Shown: positions 8,416-20,031, counted from the first letter of the stretch. The stretch is 64,000 nucleotides of DNA from DATKPA01 sp051955985 (GCA_051955985.1 JBQCGD010000020.1:33330-97329); one strand, 5' to 3'. The notes: a model not told the origin generated them from the sequence alone. Made by a program: numbers and translations.

Positions 8416-9183
8416 TCAGACGGAGACCGGAGCGGCGGGGGATTGCGCTGCGAGCCACTGCTCAAGACGGGTGGGGGCCAGACGGTCGGCACGGTCGGGG
8501 ACGAGCGACCGTTCGGTCACCTTCACGCCGTAATAGGGGGCTTTGGGATCGCTGATCACGCTTCGCGCGTCGCCCGTGGCGGCGAGGAATCTGCGGACCG
8601 CTTCATCGATGCCCATCGGCTCGGGGCCGGCGATTTCGACGATGCGGTTCAGCGGCCCGCCGAGGGCGTAATCCGCCAGCAGCGCGGCGACGTCGTCGGC
8701 GGCCAGGGGCTGCATGAGCGCCGGGGGAAGGTGAACGGATTGGCCGACGGTGCCGGCCTGCGCGATGCCGCCGAGAAACTCGAGGAACTGTGTCGCGCGG
8801 ACGATCGTGTAGGGGACGTTGCCGGCGGCGATCAGTTTTTCCTGCACCAGCTTGGCGCGGAAATAGCCGCTCTCCTGCAGCCGATCCGTTCCCACGACGG
8901 ACAGCGCGACATGATGCGCCACGCCCGCCGTGGATTCGGCGGCCAGAAGATTGCGCGTTGAGGTTTCGAAAAACTTCATGACGGCGGCATCTTCCCACGA
9001 GGGGGCATTCGTCACGTCGACGACGGCATGCGCCCCGGTGAGCGCCTCCGCCAGCCCTTCCCCGGTAATGGTGTTGACGCCGGATTTGGGCGAGGCGGGG
9101 ACCGCTTGATGGCCGCGTTCCGTGAGCTTCTTACAGAGTCTTGATCCAATGAGTCCCGTTCCGCCAATGACGACGATTTTCAT
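8416..9183 (-). CDS. NmrA/SDR-type NAD(P)-binding protein
   Basis: A 255-residue Rossmann-fold protein beginning MKIVVIGGTGLIGSRL, with the NAD(P) glycine motif GGTGLIG at residues 7-13. It continues as in NmrA-like or atypical SDR proteins ('VDVTNAPSWED', 'HHVALSVVGTDRL', 'YTIVRATQFLEF'). Members are often annotated as NAD(P)H-binding regulators or reductases; the substrate is unknown. ATG 9183 is chosen because the Rossmann fold starts exactly there and GGTGG precedes it. The longer upstream frame is not coding-like. Confidence 0.85.
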   Translation of the reverse strand: MKIVVIGGTGLIGSRLCKKLTERGHQAVPASPKSGVNTITGEGLAEALTGAHAVVDVTNAPSWEDAAVMKFFETSTRNLLAAESTAGVAHHVALSVVGTDRLQESGYFRAKLVQEKLIAAGNVPYTIVRATQFLEFLGGIAQAGTVGQSVHLPPALMQPLAADDVAALLADYALGGPLNRIVEIAGPEPMGIDEAVRRFLAATGDARSVISDPKAPYYGVKVTERSLVPDRADRLAPTRLEQWLAAQSPAAPVSV

Positions 9184-9514
9184 GGTCCACCTTTCGTTGT
9201 GCCAGAAATTCGGGCCGAGGATTTCCGAGAACGACTCGGACTCTTTTGTGTTGCGAAGTCTGCCGTGCCAGTGGTCTGAATGCGGAGCCGCTGAGGAGAG
9301 AGGAATGTCCCGCCGATCATGTGCGCGAGCAGGAATCCCCGTCGAGGTGCGGCGATCGTAGCATGGCGGCCCCCGCAAAGACAGACGAGAGGCTGCACTT
9401 TCATTTTCGCATGAGGATATGTCCGAGGACGTCGAGTAAAGGTACCGGGTGCCATGCACGCGCTGGGCTCGTCGCCGGCGGCACTCTCGCTTACACTCGC
9501 GGCAGGAGGTTGCT
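9184..9514. promoter_or_regulatory. Divergent intergenic region, no gene seen
   Basis: These 331 bases separate two divergently transcribed genes (NmrA-type reductase and aldo/keto reductase), so both promoters should lie here. I could not pick a convincing -35/-10 pair. The base composition changes from G-rich (left) to C-rich (right) near here. Confidence 0.4.
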
Positions 9515-10498
9515 ATGCACTATCGCAAATTTGGCCGGACGGGGTGGGATGTTTCGGAAGTCAGCTTCGGGGCGTGGGCGATCGGGGGATCGTGGGGAGA
9601 TGTGGATGACGGGCAGTCGCTTGCGGCGATGAAGAAGGCGCTCGAGCTCGGGGTGAATTTCTTCGACACCGCCGATGTGTACGGCGACGGCCGCAGCGAG
9701 CAGTTGATCCGCCGCCTCCGCGAGGAAACCAAAACGCCGTTCTACGTGGCGACGAAGGCAGGCCGGCGGCTGAATCCCCACGTCGCGAGCGGCTACAACA
9801 AGCAGAACCTGACGGCCTTCGTCGATCGCAGCCTCAAAAATCTCGGCGTCGAAGCGCTGGACCTTGTCCAGCTTCACTGCCCGCCCACCGAGGCCTATTA
9901 CCAGCCGGAGACGTTCGCCGCGATGGACGAACTCGTCCGCGCCGGCAAGATCCAGCACTACGGCGTCAGCGTCGAAAAGGTCGAAGAGGCCCTCAAGGCG
10001 ATGGAGTTCCCCAACGTGCAGTCGGTGCAGATCATCTTCAACATGTTCCGGCAGCGGCCCGCGGAACATTTCCTCGGCGAGGCGAAAGGGCGCGGCGTCG
10101 CCACGATCATCCGCGTGCCGCTCGCGTCCGGGATGCTGACCGGAAAGCTTTCGCGCGCTTCCACGTTTGCCCCCGACGATCACCGCAACTTCAACCGCCA
10201 CGGCGAGCAGTTTGATGTCGGCGAAACCTTCTCCGGCGTTCCCTACGACATCGGCCTGGAAGTGGTCGACGAGTTGAAGAAACTCGTGCCTGCAAACGCG
10301 ACGCTCGCCCAATTGGCTCTCAAATGGATCCTGATGTTTGATGGCGTTTCGACGATCATTCCCGGGGCGAAAACCCCGAAGCAGGTCGAGGACAATGCGC
10401 AGGCATCGGCACTTCCCTCCCTCACCGAGCAGCAGATGCAGACGGTTCGCACGCTCTATGACGAGCGCATCCGGCCGCACGTTCACCAGCGGTGGTGA
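9515..10498 (+). CDS. Aldo/keto reductase
   Basis: A 327-residue (alpha/beta)8-barrel NADPH-dependent oxidoreductase. The catalytic tetrad is visible: D51, Y56 (in DTADVYGDGRSE), K81 (in VATKAGR) and H121 (in LVQLHCPP). The cofactor segment near the C-terminus ('IPGAKTPKQVEDN') matches the family. ATG 9515 has GGAGG six bases upstream. The gene is convergent with the glycosyltransferase, with only five bases between the ends. The substrate cannot be read from sequence. Confidence 0.92.
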   Translation: MHYRKFGRTGWDVSEVSFGAWAIGGSWGDVDDGQSLAAMKKALELGVNFFDTADVYGDGRSEQLIRRLREETKTPFYVATKAGRRLNPHVASGYNKQNLTAFVDRSLKNLGVEALDLVQLHCPPTEAYYQPETFAAMDELVRAGKIQHYGVSVEKVEEALKAMEFPNVQSVQIIFNMFRQRPAEHFLGEAKGRGVATIIRVPLASGMLTGKLSRASTFAPDDHRNFNRHGEQFDVGETFSGVPYDIGLEVVDELKKLVPANATLAQLALKWILMFDGVSTIIPGAKTPKQVEDNAQASALPSLTEQQMQTVRTLYDERIRPHVHQRW

Positions 10499-10503
10499 AC
10501 GGA

Positions 10504-11631
10504 TCAGCCCCGGGGCAGCGCGAGAGTGGTTTCAACGATGTCGAGGATGCCTCGGCGGAAGTGGGACCAGGTGAACCGGAGCGCGTGCGCGCGGATCTGG
10601 TCCGGCGGGAGAATCGCTGATTTCTCGAAGCGCTCGAGCGCCCGTTGCAGGGACGGCACGGTCTGCTGGTCGAAGAAAATCCCGGTTCTTTCCGCGATCA
10701 CCGTTTCTGTCGCCCCGCCCGCGTTGTACGCAATGACCGGCGAGCCGCACGCCTGCGCTTCCAGCGGCGTCAGGCCGAAGTCTTCCTCGCCCGGAAAGAG
10801 GAACGCGCGGCAGCGCTGGTAATGCCCGCGAACGATGTCGTCCGGCTGCCGCCCGAGGAGCCGAATATTCGACGCCCCCTGGGCCATGCGCTGCAGCTTG
10901 GCTTCATCCGGACCGCCGCCGATGATCACCAGCTTCCGCGACGTCCCGGCAAATGCCCGCACCGCCAGGTCGATCCGCTTGTACGGCACCAGGGCGGACA
11001 CAATCAGGTAGAAATCCTCGCGCGGCTGCGTCGCCAGCGTGAAGTAGGCCTCATCAATCCCCGGATGCACCACCGCCGCGTCACGGTGATAAATCCGCTG
11101 AATCCGTTCCGCCACGGTCCGCGAATTCGCGATAAACGTCGCCACCCCCTCGTTCCGCCGGTCAAACGCCCGCAGCGCGGGAATCACCGCCGCCAGCGCC
11201 AGCCGCTTGGGCGACCACTTCGGCAAATACTGATCCTCCATCCCCCAGATGTACCGCATCGGCGTGTTGCAGAAACAAATGTGCGGCTTCGCCGCGGGAA
11301 CCGCCACCCCCTTCGCCACCGCATGCGACACGCTGAACACCAAATCGCATTCCCCATCCAGCTCCAGCCCCCGCACCGCGCGCGGGAAAAACGGCAGATA
11401 GTTGCGATACGTCGCCCCAATGTTCGGCATCTTCTGCAGAAAACTCGTCCGCGCCACGCGCCGGTCGATCTCCGAATCCGTGCTCCCCGGCACATGCACG
11501 AGCGTCGCGATCCGCGAGTTCGGAAACAGCCGCACCAGCTCCAGCAGCACCTTCTCGCCGCCACGCAATCCCGTCAGCCAGTCATGCACGAACCACACGC
11601 GCAGCGACGAAAAATCAGAAGTGGATTCCAT
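10504..11631 (-). CDS. Family 4-type glycosyltransferase
   Basis: A 375-residue GT-B enzyme. The N-terminal donor-independent domain opens with 'VWFVHDWLTGLRGGEKVL', the glycine-rich turn of the GT4 family. The C-terminal domain has 'GRQPDDIVRGHYQRCRAFLF' and the E-x7-E motif (E283 and E291 in EEDFGLTPLEAQACGSPVIA). It resembles mannosyl- or rhamnosyltransferases of exopolysaccharide or lipopolysaccharide synthesis, but no sugar cluster surrounds it. It is divergent from the aconitase gene across a polypyrimidine tract. Confidence 0.88.
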   Translation of the reverse strand: MESTSDFSSLRVWFVHDWLTGLRGGEKVLLELVRLFPNSRIATLVHVPGSTDSEIDRRVARTSFLQKMPNIGATYRNYLPFFPRAVRGLELDGECDLVFSVSHAVAKGVAVPAAKPHICFCNTPMRYIWGMEDQYLPKWSPKRLALAAVIPALRAFDRRNEGVATFIANSRTVAERIQRIYHRDAAVVHPGIDEAYFTLATQPREDFYLIVSALVPYKRIDLAVRAFAGTSRKLVIIGGGPDEAKLQRMAQGASNIRLLGRQPDDIVRGHYQRCRAFLFPGEEDFGLTPLEAQACGSPVIAYNAGGATETVIAERTGIFFDQQTVPSLQRALERFEKSAILPPDQIRAHALRFTWSHFRRGILDIVETTLALPRG

Positions 11632-11689
11632 TCCGCCATCCTATCCCGCCCCGCAAAAAATAAAACTTGAACCTTCCGAACCAACCAAC

Positions 11690-11746
11690 TCCCGCCCCCG
11701 CCCCTCCCCCGCTCCCCCCGCCCCCCCCGCTCCCCCCGCTCCCGCG
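11690..11746 (-). other. G-run tract (potential G-quadruplex) between glycosyltransferase and aconitase genes
   Basis: The + strand is a nearly pure C tract broken by single T or G bases; on the minus strand this gives at least seven runs of four to eight G separated by short loops. It lies in the shared upstream region of two divergent genes. Such tracts can fold into G-quadruplexes and are prone to length change. Confidence 0.6.
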
Positions 11747-11833
11747 ACCGCCGTCCAATATCGCCAACGGGCACCGTTTTTTGTAGAATGCAGGGCTTCT
11801 ATTTTTCTTACTGTGAATGCAGAAGGAATTGCG

Positions 11834-14569
<2,736 letters not shown>

Positions 14570-14602
14570 TTCATCTGAAAAATTCTTGAAAGAGAATCCA
14601 AG

Positions 14603-14636
14603 ACGCTGCCGCGACAACGGCAGCGTTCTTTCATTT
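14603..14636 (+). terminator. Intrinsic terminator after aconitase
   Basis: Stem ACGCTGCCG (14603-14611) and CGGCAGCGT (14618-14626) with a six-base loop, followed by a T-rich tail. Confidence 0.8.
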
Positions 14637-14841
14637 TTGCCCCGCACCACCCCAATCAGGGGACGGCAGATTGTCGGGCAGAGGCGACAAGTGGAACACC
14701 CGCCGCACGCCGCATCCTGCCGCTGCTGCCCTGAATCCACCCAAGCTCCGCCGGGCATGCAATTTGATGAGGTGCGATCAGCGTGGACCGCGTAGCCAAT
14801 CTGACCTGCATCTCTCTCCTCATTTCGCTCGGAGTGCATCG

Positions 14842-15525
14842 ATGAAGAACATGAAGCACATTCAGTTCGCAGTCGCCGGCCTCGCCGCCCTCGGTTTGTT
14901 CCGCGCAGCGCTTGCCGCCACCTGGGACGGCTATTCGACGATGCTCCCCGGCACCACGACCGCACAGCGCCCCGAACTCGCCGGCGAAGTCATTGCAAGC
15001 CAGGACATCGTCCTGCATCCCGGCGGTGCAAACGCCTGGTACCCGGATGCGATCCTGCACAACTACGTCGTGCGCGAAACGCACTCAGGAACGCTCGATT
15101 TCTATTTCCAATTGACCAGCACCAGCCCCCTCACCCAGAACATCCTGCAGATGGGCATCACAGGCTTTGATCTCGGGCCGATGCTTGATGTGGATCAGAT
15201 CGTCCCCGACACCGCCTATTCGCAGTTCTTCGCCGCACGCGTGGAGACGGCGGGGGGTCGCGGAATCCTCGCGACCGGGTCGCCGGCGCGCGGCAGCGGG
15301 ACATTTCCGCTCGATCCCGGCGCCTCAACCGCCCCCCTGTTCGTGCACACGGATGCAACGATCCTTGATGCCTCCGGAACGTTCTCGTTCGAAGGCGAAT
15401 CAATTCCTGGCAGCACGTACGCGCCGCTGGTCGGTGGCGCGGCGCCGGCGCCGGAACCGGGCACATTGATGTTGCTGCCGCTGACGCTGGCGGCCCTCGG
15501 TCTGCGGCGATTCAGACGCGCTTGA
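14842..15525 (+). CDS. PEP-CTERM exported protein
   Basis: A 227-residue secreted protein. The signal peptide is at residues 1-26 (MKNMKHIQFAVAGLAALGLF then RAALA-A). The C-terminus has PEPGTLML, a hydrophobic helix and RRFRR, a PEP-CTERM sorting signal. The middle is a beta-rich domain I do not recognise. ATG 14842 has GGAG seven bases upstream. The last 14 bases overlap the end of the convergent doxX-like gene. Confidence 0.85.
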   Translation: MKNMKHIQFAVAGLAALGLFRAALAATWDGYSTMLPGTTTAQRPELAGEVIASQDIVLHPGGANAWYPDAILHNYVVRETHSGTLDFYFQLTSTSPLTQNILQMGITGFDLGPMLDVDQIVPDTAYSQFFAARVETAGGRGILATGSPARGSGTFPLDPGASTAPLFVHTDATILDASGTFSFEGESIPGSTYAPLVGGAAPAPEPGTLMLLPLTLAALGLRRFRRA

Positions 15526-16042
15526 CCGGCTGGTCGAGCGGTTGCGGGCCGATCGCCCAGAGGCCGCGTCTGAAGAGAAGGGCGTCGAGGGAGATGAGGC
15601 CCGGCCCCGCGAGCAGGATCACGAGGGCTTCGGCGATGAGGTTCAAGTTGTATTCGTAGCCGATGCGCTCCGGGTGGGCGTAGTCGGAAACGAGCATGAA
15701 GCCGTTGGGCAGGTGAACGATGGCGATGGCGACAAGCATGTTGACGATGAGGGGGAGCGAGCCGAGGCGGGCGAAGAGGCCGAGGAAGATGGAAATGCCG
15801 CCGAGAAGCTGGCCCCACACGGCGAGGTAAGCCCAGACGATTTCCGGCAGGAGGGGCAGGTGCAGGTTCCTGGCGAAGTTGTCCGCGCCGAGTTCAAAGA
15901 CAAGCTGATAGCCGTGGCGGATGAACGTCCAGCCAAGGGCCAGCCGGAGCAGAAGAAGGGCGACCGAGGTGGGGAAGGCGGTGTTGCCGGTGCGTGCGGC
16001 GGGGCCGAGCGGTGCGGCGGAAGCGGGATTGGGGAGGGTCAT
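15512..16042 (-). CDS. DoxX family membrane protein
   Basis: A 176-residue integral membrane protein with four predicted helices. It starts with the DoxX-type 'LLLLRLALGWTFIRHGYQLV' and continues with 'GGISIFLGLFARLGSL', the core helices of the family. DoxX-like proteins are linked to quinone or thiol redox systems in the inner membrane, but the exact role is open. GGAG precedes ATG 16042. It is convergent with and overlaps the PEP-CTERM gene. Confidence 0.85.
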   Translation of the reverse strand: MTLPNPASAAPLGPAARTGNTAFPTSVALLLLRLALGWTFIRHGYQLVFELGADNFARNLHLPLLPEIVWAYLAVWGQLLGGISIFLGLFARLGSLPLIVNMLVAIAIVHLPNGFMLVSDYAHPERIGYEYNLNLIAEALVILLAGPGLISLDALLFRRGLWAIGPQPLDQPVKRV

Positions 16043-16131
16043 GAGGACTCCGTATGACTGAACGCGTTAAGTGGCGGACGCCTCGCTCCGCATCCGGCGA
16101 GTGACGCCGCCGAAAAGCGGCACTTCAAGCA

Positions 16132-16836
16132 TCAGCGGTGCATGGTATAGAGGATAAAGCCGAAGATGAGAAGGCCGATCGTGCCGAGAATGATCCCGGC
16201 GATCGCGAGGCCCTGGCCCGGGGGCTTGCCGGTGGCGGAATTGCCGGTGCGAAGGGCGAGCATCCCGAAAATGATGGCGAGGAGCGGGGGAATGAAGATG
16301 CAGGAGGCGGGAATGCCGACGATGCCGAGGACGAGGCTGGCGACGGCCCAGGTGTTGGTGCCGGAGATCGAATCGCCGACGGTCCCCTCCATGGTGAAGG
16401 GAAGTCCGCAGCCGACGCAGTTGTTGGAGGCGAGGGGGTTCTGGCGGTTGCAGCGGGGGCACTGGATGAAGCGTTCGCCCTCTTTGCCGGCGGTGATGAT
16501 GAGGGGGGCCTTGTGGCCGGCGGCGGCGTAGGCGTGCACGGGGTGGGGGTCTTGCTTGATGATCTTGCCGGAGGTGGGATCAATGAGGCGGCCGCGGGCA
16601 TCGAGGATGGGGATGACGATGGAGTTGCCGCAGGTCGGGCAGGTGCCGGATTGGCCGGCCATGGATTCGACGGCTTCAAGGCGGCTGGAGCAATAGGAGC
16701 AGGAAAAGCCGTAGCGGCGGCCGCGATGGACCTGCGGGCCGGGTTGCGGCGCGGTGGCGGTGGCGGCGGCCCCAGCGGACGCAGGCGCGGCGGAGTCCGC
16801 GGGGGACTGCGGCGGATTGTTGGATTGTTCGCTCAT
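16132..16836 (-). CDS. Zinc-ribbon and DUF4190-type membrane protein
   Basis: The 234-residue product has a Pro/Ala-rich N-terminus and a zinc finger (FSCSYCSSRLE...CPTCGN, about residues 45-68). A second CxxC pair (CPRC...CVGC, about residues 126-144) comes before two C-terminal membrane helices (VASLVLGIVGIPAS; IAGIILGTIGLLIFGFILY) typical of DUF4190. The function is unknown; this layout recurs in planctomycetes (established impression, not searched). The start ATG 16836 is preferred over the upstream ATG because the longer frame begins in the divergent prmC leader. Confidence 0.75.
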   Translation of the reverse strand: MSEQSNNPPQSPADSAAPASAGAAATATAPQPGPQVHRGRRYGFSCSYCSSRLEAVESMAGQSGTCPTCGNSIVIPILDARGRLIDPTSGKIIKQDPHPVHAYAAAGHKAPLIITAGKEGERFIQCPRCNRQNPLASNNCVGCGLPFTMEGTVGDSISGTNTWAVASLVLGIVGIPASCIFIPPLLAIIFGMLALRTGNSATGKPPGQGLAIAGIILGTIGLLIFGFILYTMHR

Positions 16837-16884
16837 CCGTTCTTGTGCCTTCCCGGGTTGCTTTGCGTGGGCATCATACCATGA

Positions 16885-16896
16885 TAAAACTTGTCC
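16885..16896 (+). promoter_or_regulatory. Putative -10 element placing the prmC transcript start at its ATG
   Basis: TAAAAC (16885-16890) is followed by exactly six bases and then ATG 16897. TTGCGT at 16863-16868, 16 bases upstream, is a possible -35. No Shine-Dalgarno sequence is present. Confidence 0.4.
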
Positions 16897-17799
16897 ATGG
16901 CAGCAAACCCCACGCAAGTCTGGACGATCGGCTCACTTCTCACCTGGACGGCAGATTTTTTTACGAAAAAGGGCGTGGACGAACCGCGCCTGTCCGCGGA
17001 GCTGCTGCTGGCGCATTCGCTGAAATGTTCGCGGATGTCGCTCTACACGCAATATGAAAAAGTGCCGCCGGAACCGGAACTGGCGGCGTTTCGCGAGCTG
17101 GTGAAGCAGCGCTCCAACCATGTGCCTGTGGCGTATCTGGTCGGCAAGGCGTGGTTCTTCTCGCTCGAACTGACCGTGAACCGGGATGTGCTGATTCCCC
17201 GGGCCGATACGGAGACGCTGGTGGAGTTTGTGCTGCAGCACGCGCGGCAGCGGACGGAGTGGGCGGGGGCCGGGATGCCGGCGATCCTCGATTTGTGCAC
17301 AGGGAGCGGGGCGATCCCGGTGGCGCTCGCCAAGCGGCTGCCGACGGCGGCGCTGACGGCGACGGATATCTCGGACAAGGCGCTCGCCGTGGCAAAGGAG
17401 AATGCGGCGACGCACGGGGTGGCGGAGCGGATCACGTTTCTGCAAGGCGATTTGTTTGAGCCGCTGGAGAAGGAGGCGGCCCCCGCGCTGTTTCATGTGA
17501 TCACTTCGAATCCGCCGTACATTCCGACCGCCGAGGTGGAGAAGCTGCCGGCGGGCATTCGTGAGCATGAGCCGCGGATCGCCCTGGATGGGGGAATGGA
17601 CGGGATGGCGTTTCATCGCCGGATCGTGGCCGGGGCGAAGCGGTTCATGCACCCGGGCGGATTGCTGATCATGGAGATGCAGTTCGATCAGGGGGACGCA
17701 TTGAAGGGGGTGTTCGCGTCGAGCGGGTATTTGGGCAACACGCGGATCGTGCGGGATGCGGCGGGCCATCCGCGCTGCGTGGTGGGGACGCGCGAGTAG
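16897..17799 (+). CDS. prmC: Peptide chain release factor N5-glutamine methyltransferase
   Basis: A 300-residue enzyme that methylates the glutamine of the GGQ motif of release factors RF1 and RF2. It has the N-terminal helical bundle, 'GKAWFFSLELTVNRDVLIPR' (the RPETE-type region is here IPRADTETLVE), SAM motif I 'ILDLCTGSGAIPVALA', and the catalytic NPPY at residues 205-208. No SD is seen; ATG 16897 lies six bases after a TAAAAC hexamer. prmC is often next to prfA, but here its neighbours are unrelated. Confidence 0.93.
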   Translation: MAANPTQVWTIGSLLTWTADFFTKKGVDEPRLSAELLLAHSLKCSRMSLYTQYEKVPPEPELAAFRELVKQRSNHVPVAYLVGKAWFFSLELTVNRDVLIPRADTETLVEFVLQHARQRTEWAGAGMPAILDLCTGSGAIPVALAKRLPTAALTATDISDKALAVAKENAATHGVAERITFLQGDLFEPLEKEAAPALFHVITSNPPYIPTAEVEKLPAGIREHEPRIALDGGMDGMAFHRRIVAGAKRFMHPGGLLIMEMQFDQGDALKGVFASSGYLGNTRIVRDAAGHPRCVVGTRE

Positions 17800-17807
17800 G
17801 GGGGTGA

Positions 17808-17875
17808 AGAAGCAAGAATCAAGAAGGATGGGGGAACAAGAAGCCTTCTTGATTCTTAATTCTTGCTTCTTGCGA
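17808..17875. repeat. Inverted AAGAATCAAGAAG word repeat after prmC
   Basis: gaagcaagaatcaagaagg is followed by the inverted form ccttcttgattcttaattct and tgcttcttg. It lies between the convergent prmC and MetE-like genes and can fold into one long hairpin. Related copies lie at 18918-19007 and inside the ketoacyl synthase gene at 30998-31034. Confidence 0.75.
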
Positions 17876-17883
17876 CAGCCATT

Positions 17884-18891
17884 TCAGCGGCTGGCGGCGA
17901 TGAAAGTGTCGCGGCCTTTCACGAGGTTGATGATCTTGGCGTCGGCGACGTTGCGCTTGTGCATCCAGAAGCCGCAGTCGGGGTGGACGTATTTGAGGCG
18001 GTTGGGCCCCAGGGCCTTGTCGATGGATTCGATGGTGCGGGCGATGTCGTCGGGCGATTCGATGACCGTGGATTTGACGTCGATCACGCCAATCCCGATG
18101 CCGATCTCCGGCCGGATGTCCTTGAGCGCGGCGAGATCATTGGGGCCGCGGCGGGTCATTTCGAGCAGGACATGGTCGATGTTCAGTTCGTTGATGAAGT
18201 TGATGAGGGACTTGTAGTCGCCCTGCTGCACGGTCTGACCGCCGTAGTTGCCGAAGCACATGTGGACGGCGGCCTTGCGGGGGACCACTTCGAAGATGCG
18301 GTTGAGGGCTTCGGCGGCCCAGGGCGCGTCGGCAGGGTTGCCGGTCAGGATCTCTTCATTGATCTGGACGACCTCGGCGTCGATGTTGCGGACCTGCGAG
18401 GCGAGAACATCGGCGAGGGCGTTGATGAGGGCTTCCTTGGATTTGTAGTGCTTGTCGAGGAGCACGCGGCCCAGCATGTAGGGGCTGGTCATCGTAAACT
18501 TGAGAGGCCGGGCGGTGAGAGCGCGAGCGCGGAGAAAGTCGTGTTCGAGGTTGAGAGTGCCGTCGCCGATCTGGCCGTCAACGACGCCGGCGGCCCGGGA
18601 GCGGAAGCGGAGGTGGGTGAGCTCGGCGAACTTATGATCTTCGGGGCGGGTAACCGCGGTGCGGACGTTGGTGAGTTTCTGGATGAAGTACTCGATGGCG
18701 CCGTTGGTTTCGGGGTGGTTGACGTCGTAGCGGTTCATTTCGCCGTCGGTGAGAAGATCGATGCCTGCCATTTCCTGGGTTTTCAGGACGGCGGCGGTGG
18801 CGTCCCGGAGGGCCTGCTCGTAGGGGTGAAGGACGAGCCATTCGGGGGCGGGATAGGTGCCGATGAGGGTGGTAAGGATGTCGTGGGACAT
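17884..18891 (-). CDS. MetE C-terminal-like cobalamin-independent methionine synthase family protein
   Basis: The 335-residue protein matches the catalytic C-terminal domain of cobalamin-independent methionine synthase without the N-terminal half. The zinc and thiol-binding ligands are all present with MetE-like spacing: H210 and C212 (HMCFGNYGG), E244 (LLEMTRRG) and C306 (HPDCGFW). Short MetE-like proteins transfer methyl groups from donors that are often unknown (core MetE in archaea, or other thiol methyltransferases). ATG 18891 has GGAGG upstream. Both flanks carry AAGAATCAAGAA word repeats. Confidence 0.85.
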   Translation of the reverse strand: MSHDILTTLIGTYPAPEWLVLHPYEQALRDATAAVLKTQEMAGIDLLTDGEMNRYDVNHPETNGAIEYFIQKLTNVRTAVTRPEDHKFAELTHLRFRSRAAGVVDGQIGDGTLNLEHDFLRARALTARPLKFTMTSPYMLGRVLLDKHYKSKEALINALADVLASQVRNIDAEVVQINEEILTGNPADAPWAAEALNRIFEVVPRKAAVHMCFGNYGGQTVQQGDYKSLINFINELNIDHVLLEMTRRGPNDLAALKDIRPEIGIGIGVIDVKSTVIESPDDIARTIESIDKALGPNRLKYVHPDCGFWMHKRNVADAKIINLVKGRDTFIAASR

Positions 18892-18917
18892 GGGAACCTC
18901 CTGCGGAAGAAGGGAGG

Positions 18918-19007
18918 AGCGGGAATCAATAAGCAAGAAGCAGGAATCAAGAAGGGGCGGGCGGCAGGGGTTCTTCATTCTTGGTTCTTGATTCTTGCTT
19001 CTCCGTT
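18918..19007. repeat. AAGCAAGAATC word repeats between smpB and the MetE-like gene
   Basis: Direct words aataagcaagaagcaggaat and tcaagaagg are followed after a spacer by inverted words ttcttcattcttggttcttg and attcttgcttct. Same family as 17808-17875. It forms the 5' leader of the MetE-like gene. Confidence 0.7.
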
Positions 19008-19529
19008 TTACCGCCGTCGCGTGGCGCGGTCCATGTTGCGTTTGTCTTCGCGGTCCTTGATCGCCTGGCGCTTGTCGAATTGTTTCTTACCCTGGGCAAG
19101 GCCGAGGAGGACCTTGGCGTACCCGCGCTTGAAGTAGATTTCCAGAGGAACGAGCGTGGCTCCGTTTTCTTTCTTGATCCGCTGTTCCAGGCGGCGGATC
19201 TCCCGCTTGTGCAGGAGGAGCCGGCGGTTGCGCGTCGGATCGTGGTTCATCTGGTTGGCTTCGATGTATTCCTCGATGTGGCAGGCCATCATGACGACCT
19301 GGCCGTCGCGAATGCGGGCGAAGCTGCCGGCGAGCTGCACCTTGCCCTGGCGGACCGATTTGACCTCGGAGCCGACGAGCTCGACGCCGCACTCGATGGT
19401 GTCGAGGATGTGGTAATCGAAGTGGGCGCGGCGGTTCTTGATGCGCGGGGCGAGCTTGCCGCTGTCGACCTCCGACTTCTTTTTCTTCGGTTCGCTGGAG
19501 GACGTTGGGGTGGTGCCGCGTTTACTCAT
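19008..19529 (-). CDS. smpB: SsrA-binding protein
   Basis: A 173-residue SmpB, which binds tmRNA and brings it to stalled ribosomes. The conserved 'NRRAHFDYHILDTIECGVEL' start, 'GSEVKSVRQGKVQL', 'HDPTRNRRLLLHKREI' and the basic tail 'KKQFDKRQAIKDREDKRNMD' are present. An N-terminal extension of about 30 residues is rich in Ser and Lys. ATG 19529 has no SD; a TATACT hexamer lies eight bases upstream. No ssrA gene is visible in the window. Confidence 0.95.
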   Translation of the reverse strand: MSKRGTTPTSSSEPKKKKSEVDSGKLAPRIKNRRAHFDYHILDTIECGVELVGSEVKSVRQGKVQLAGSFARIRDGQVVMMACHIEEYIEANQMNHDPTRNRRLLLHKREIRRLEQRIKKENGATLVPLEIYFKRGYAKVLLGLAQGKKQFDKRQAIKDREDKRNMDRATRRR

Positions 19530-19550
19530 AGTGGCATAGTATACGCACGA

Positions 19551-19581
19551 AGTGGGGCGGACGCCTTCGTCGGCCGGCCGG
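19551..19581 (+). repeat. Variant copy of the GTGGGGCCGACGCC hairpin element
   Basis: agtggggcggacgccttcgt followed by cggccgg resembles the copies at 25748, 52396 and 54422, but sits in the upstream region of smpB rather than at a stop codon. Confidence 0.5.
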
Positions 19582-19682
19582 GAAAACTCCGATCGAAGGT
19601 TCCCGCTGCTCAAATGATCGGCCGCCGGGCAGCATCGGCCCCACCGGGGGTGCCCATTATCGGCCAGGGGGGAGTTTTTCCT

Positions 19683-19711
19683 TGACCGAAGTTGCCCATA
19701 TTCGATAGTCT
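19683..19711 (+). promoter_or_regulatory. Sigma-70-type promoter directly before the gene at 19718
   Basis: TTGACC (19683-19688), a 17-base spacer and TAGTCT (19706-19711). The predicted transcript start coincides with ATG 19718, so the mRNA would be leaderless. It may drive the following FAH-CDGSH-PL6 gene row. Confidence 0.55.
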
Positions 19712-19717
19712 GCATGT

Positions 19718-19978
19718 ATGGACGCGCTGACCGACAGCAAAGCGATCTTTGAGCAGCTTTCCGATACCGATGGGGCGGAGGGGGTGCGCACCGTGATCGA
19801 GAATCACGACGCCTGGCTGCAGAATGCGGCGGTGCAGCTCAACATTACGGCCGCCATGCGGGCACAGGTCGCGCGGACGCCCCGGCCGGAAATCGTCAAC
19901 CGGCGAATTGAGCTCCAGCGGCAGAAACTCCAGGCGCTCGTCACGCGCTTGCCGATTCGCCTCTCGTCCGCGGGTTGA
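19718..19978 (+). CDS. Small protein of unknown function
   Basis: An 86-residue, mostly helical, charged protein without cysteines, signal peptide or membrane segment. I do not recognise it. It is supported by its position six bases behind a good promoter and by codon use like its neighbours. It is followed after 53 bases by the FAH-family gene on the same strand and may be the first gene of that operon. Confidence 0.55.
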   Translation: MDALTDSKAIFEQLSDTDGAEGVRTVIENHDAWLQNAAVQLNITAAMRAQVARTPRPEIVNRRIELQRQKLQALVTRLPIRLSSAG

Positions 19979-20031
19979 TTGAATCCTCCTATATGAAGCG
20001 GTAGGCTCCGGAATTCTCTTTCGGAGAACCT

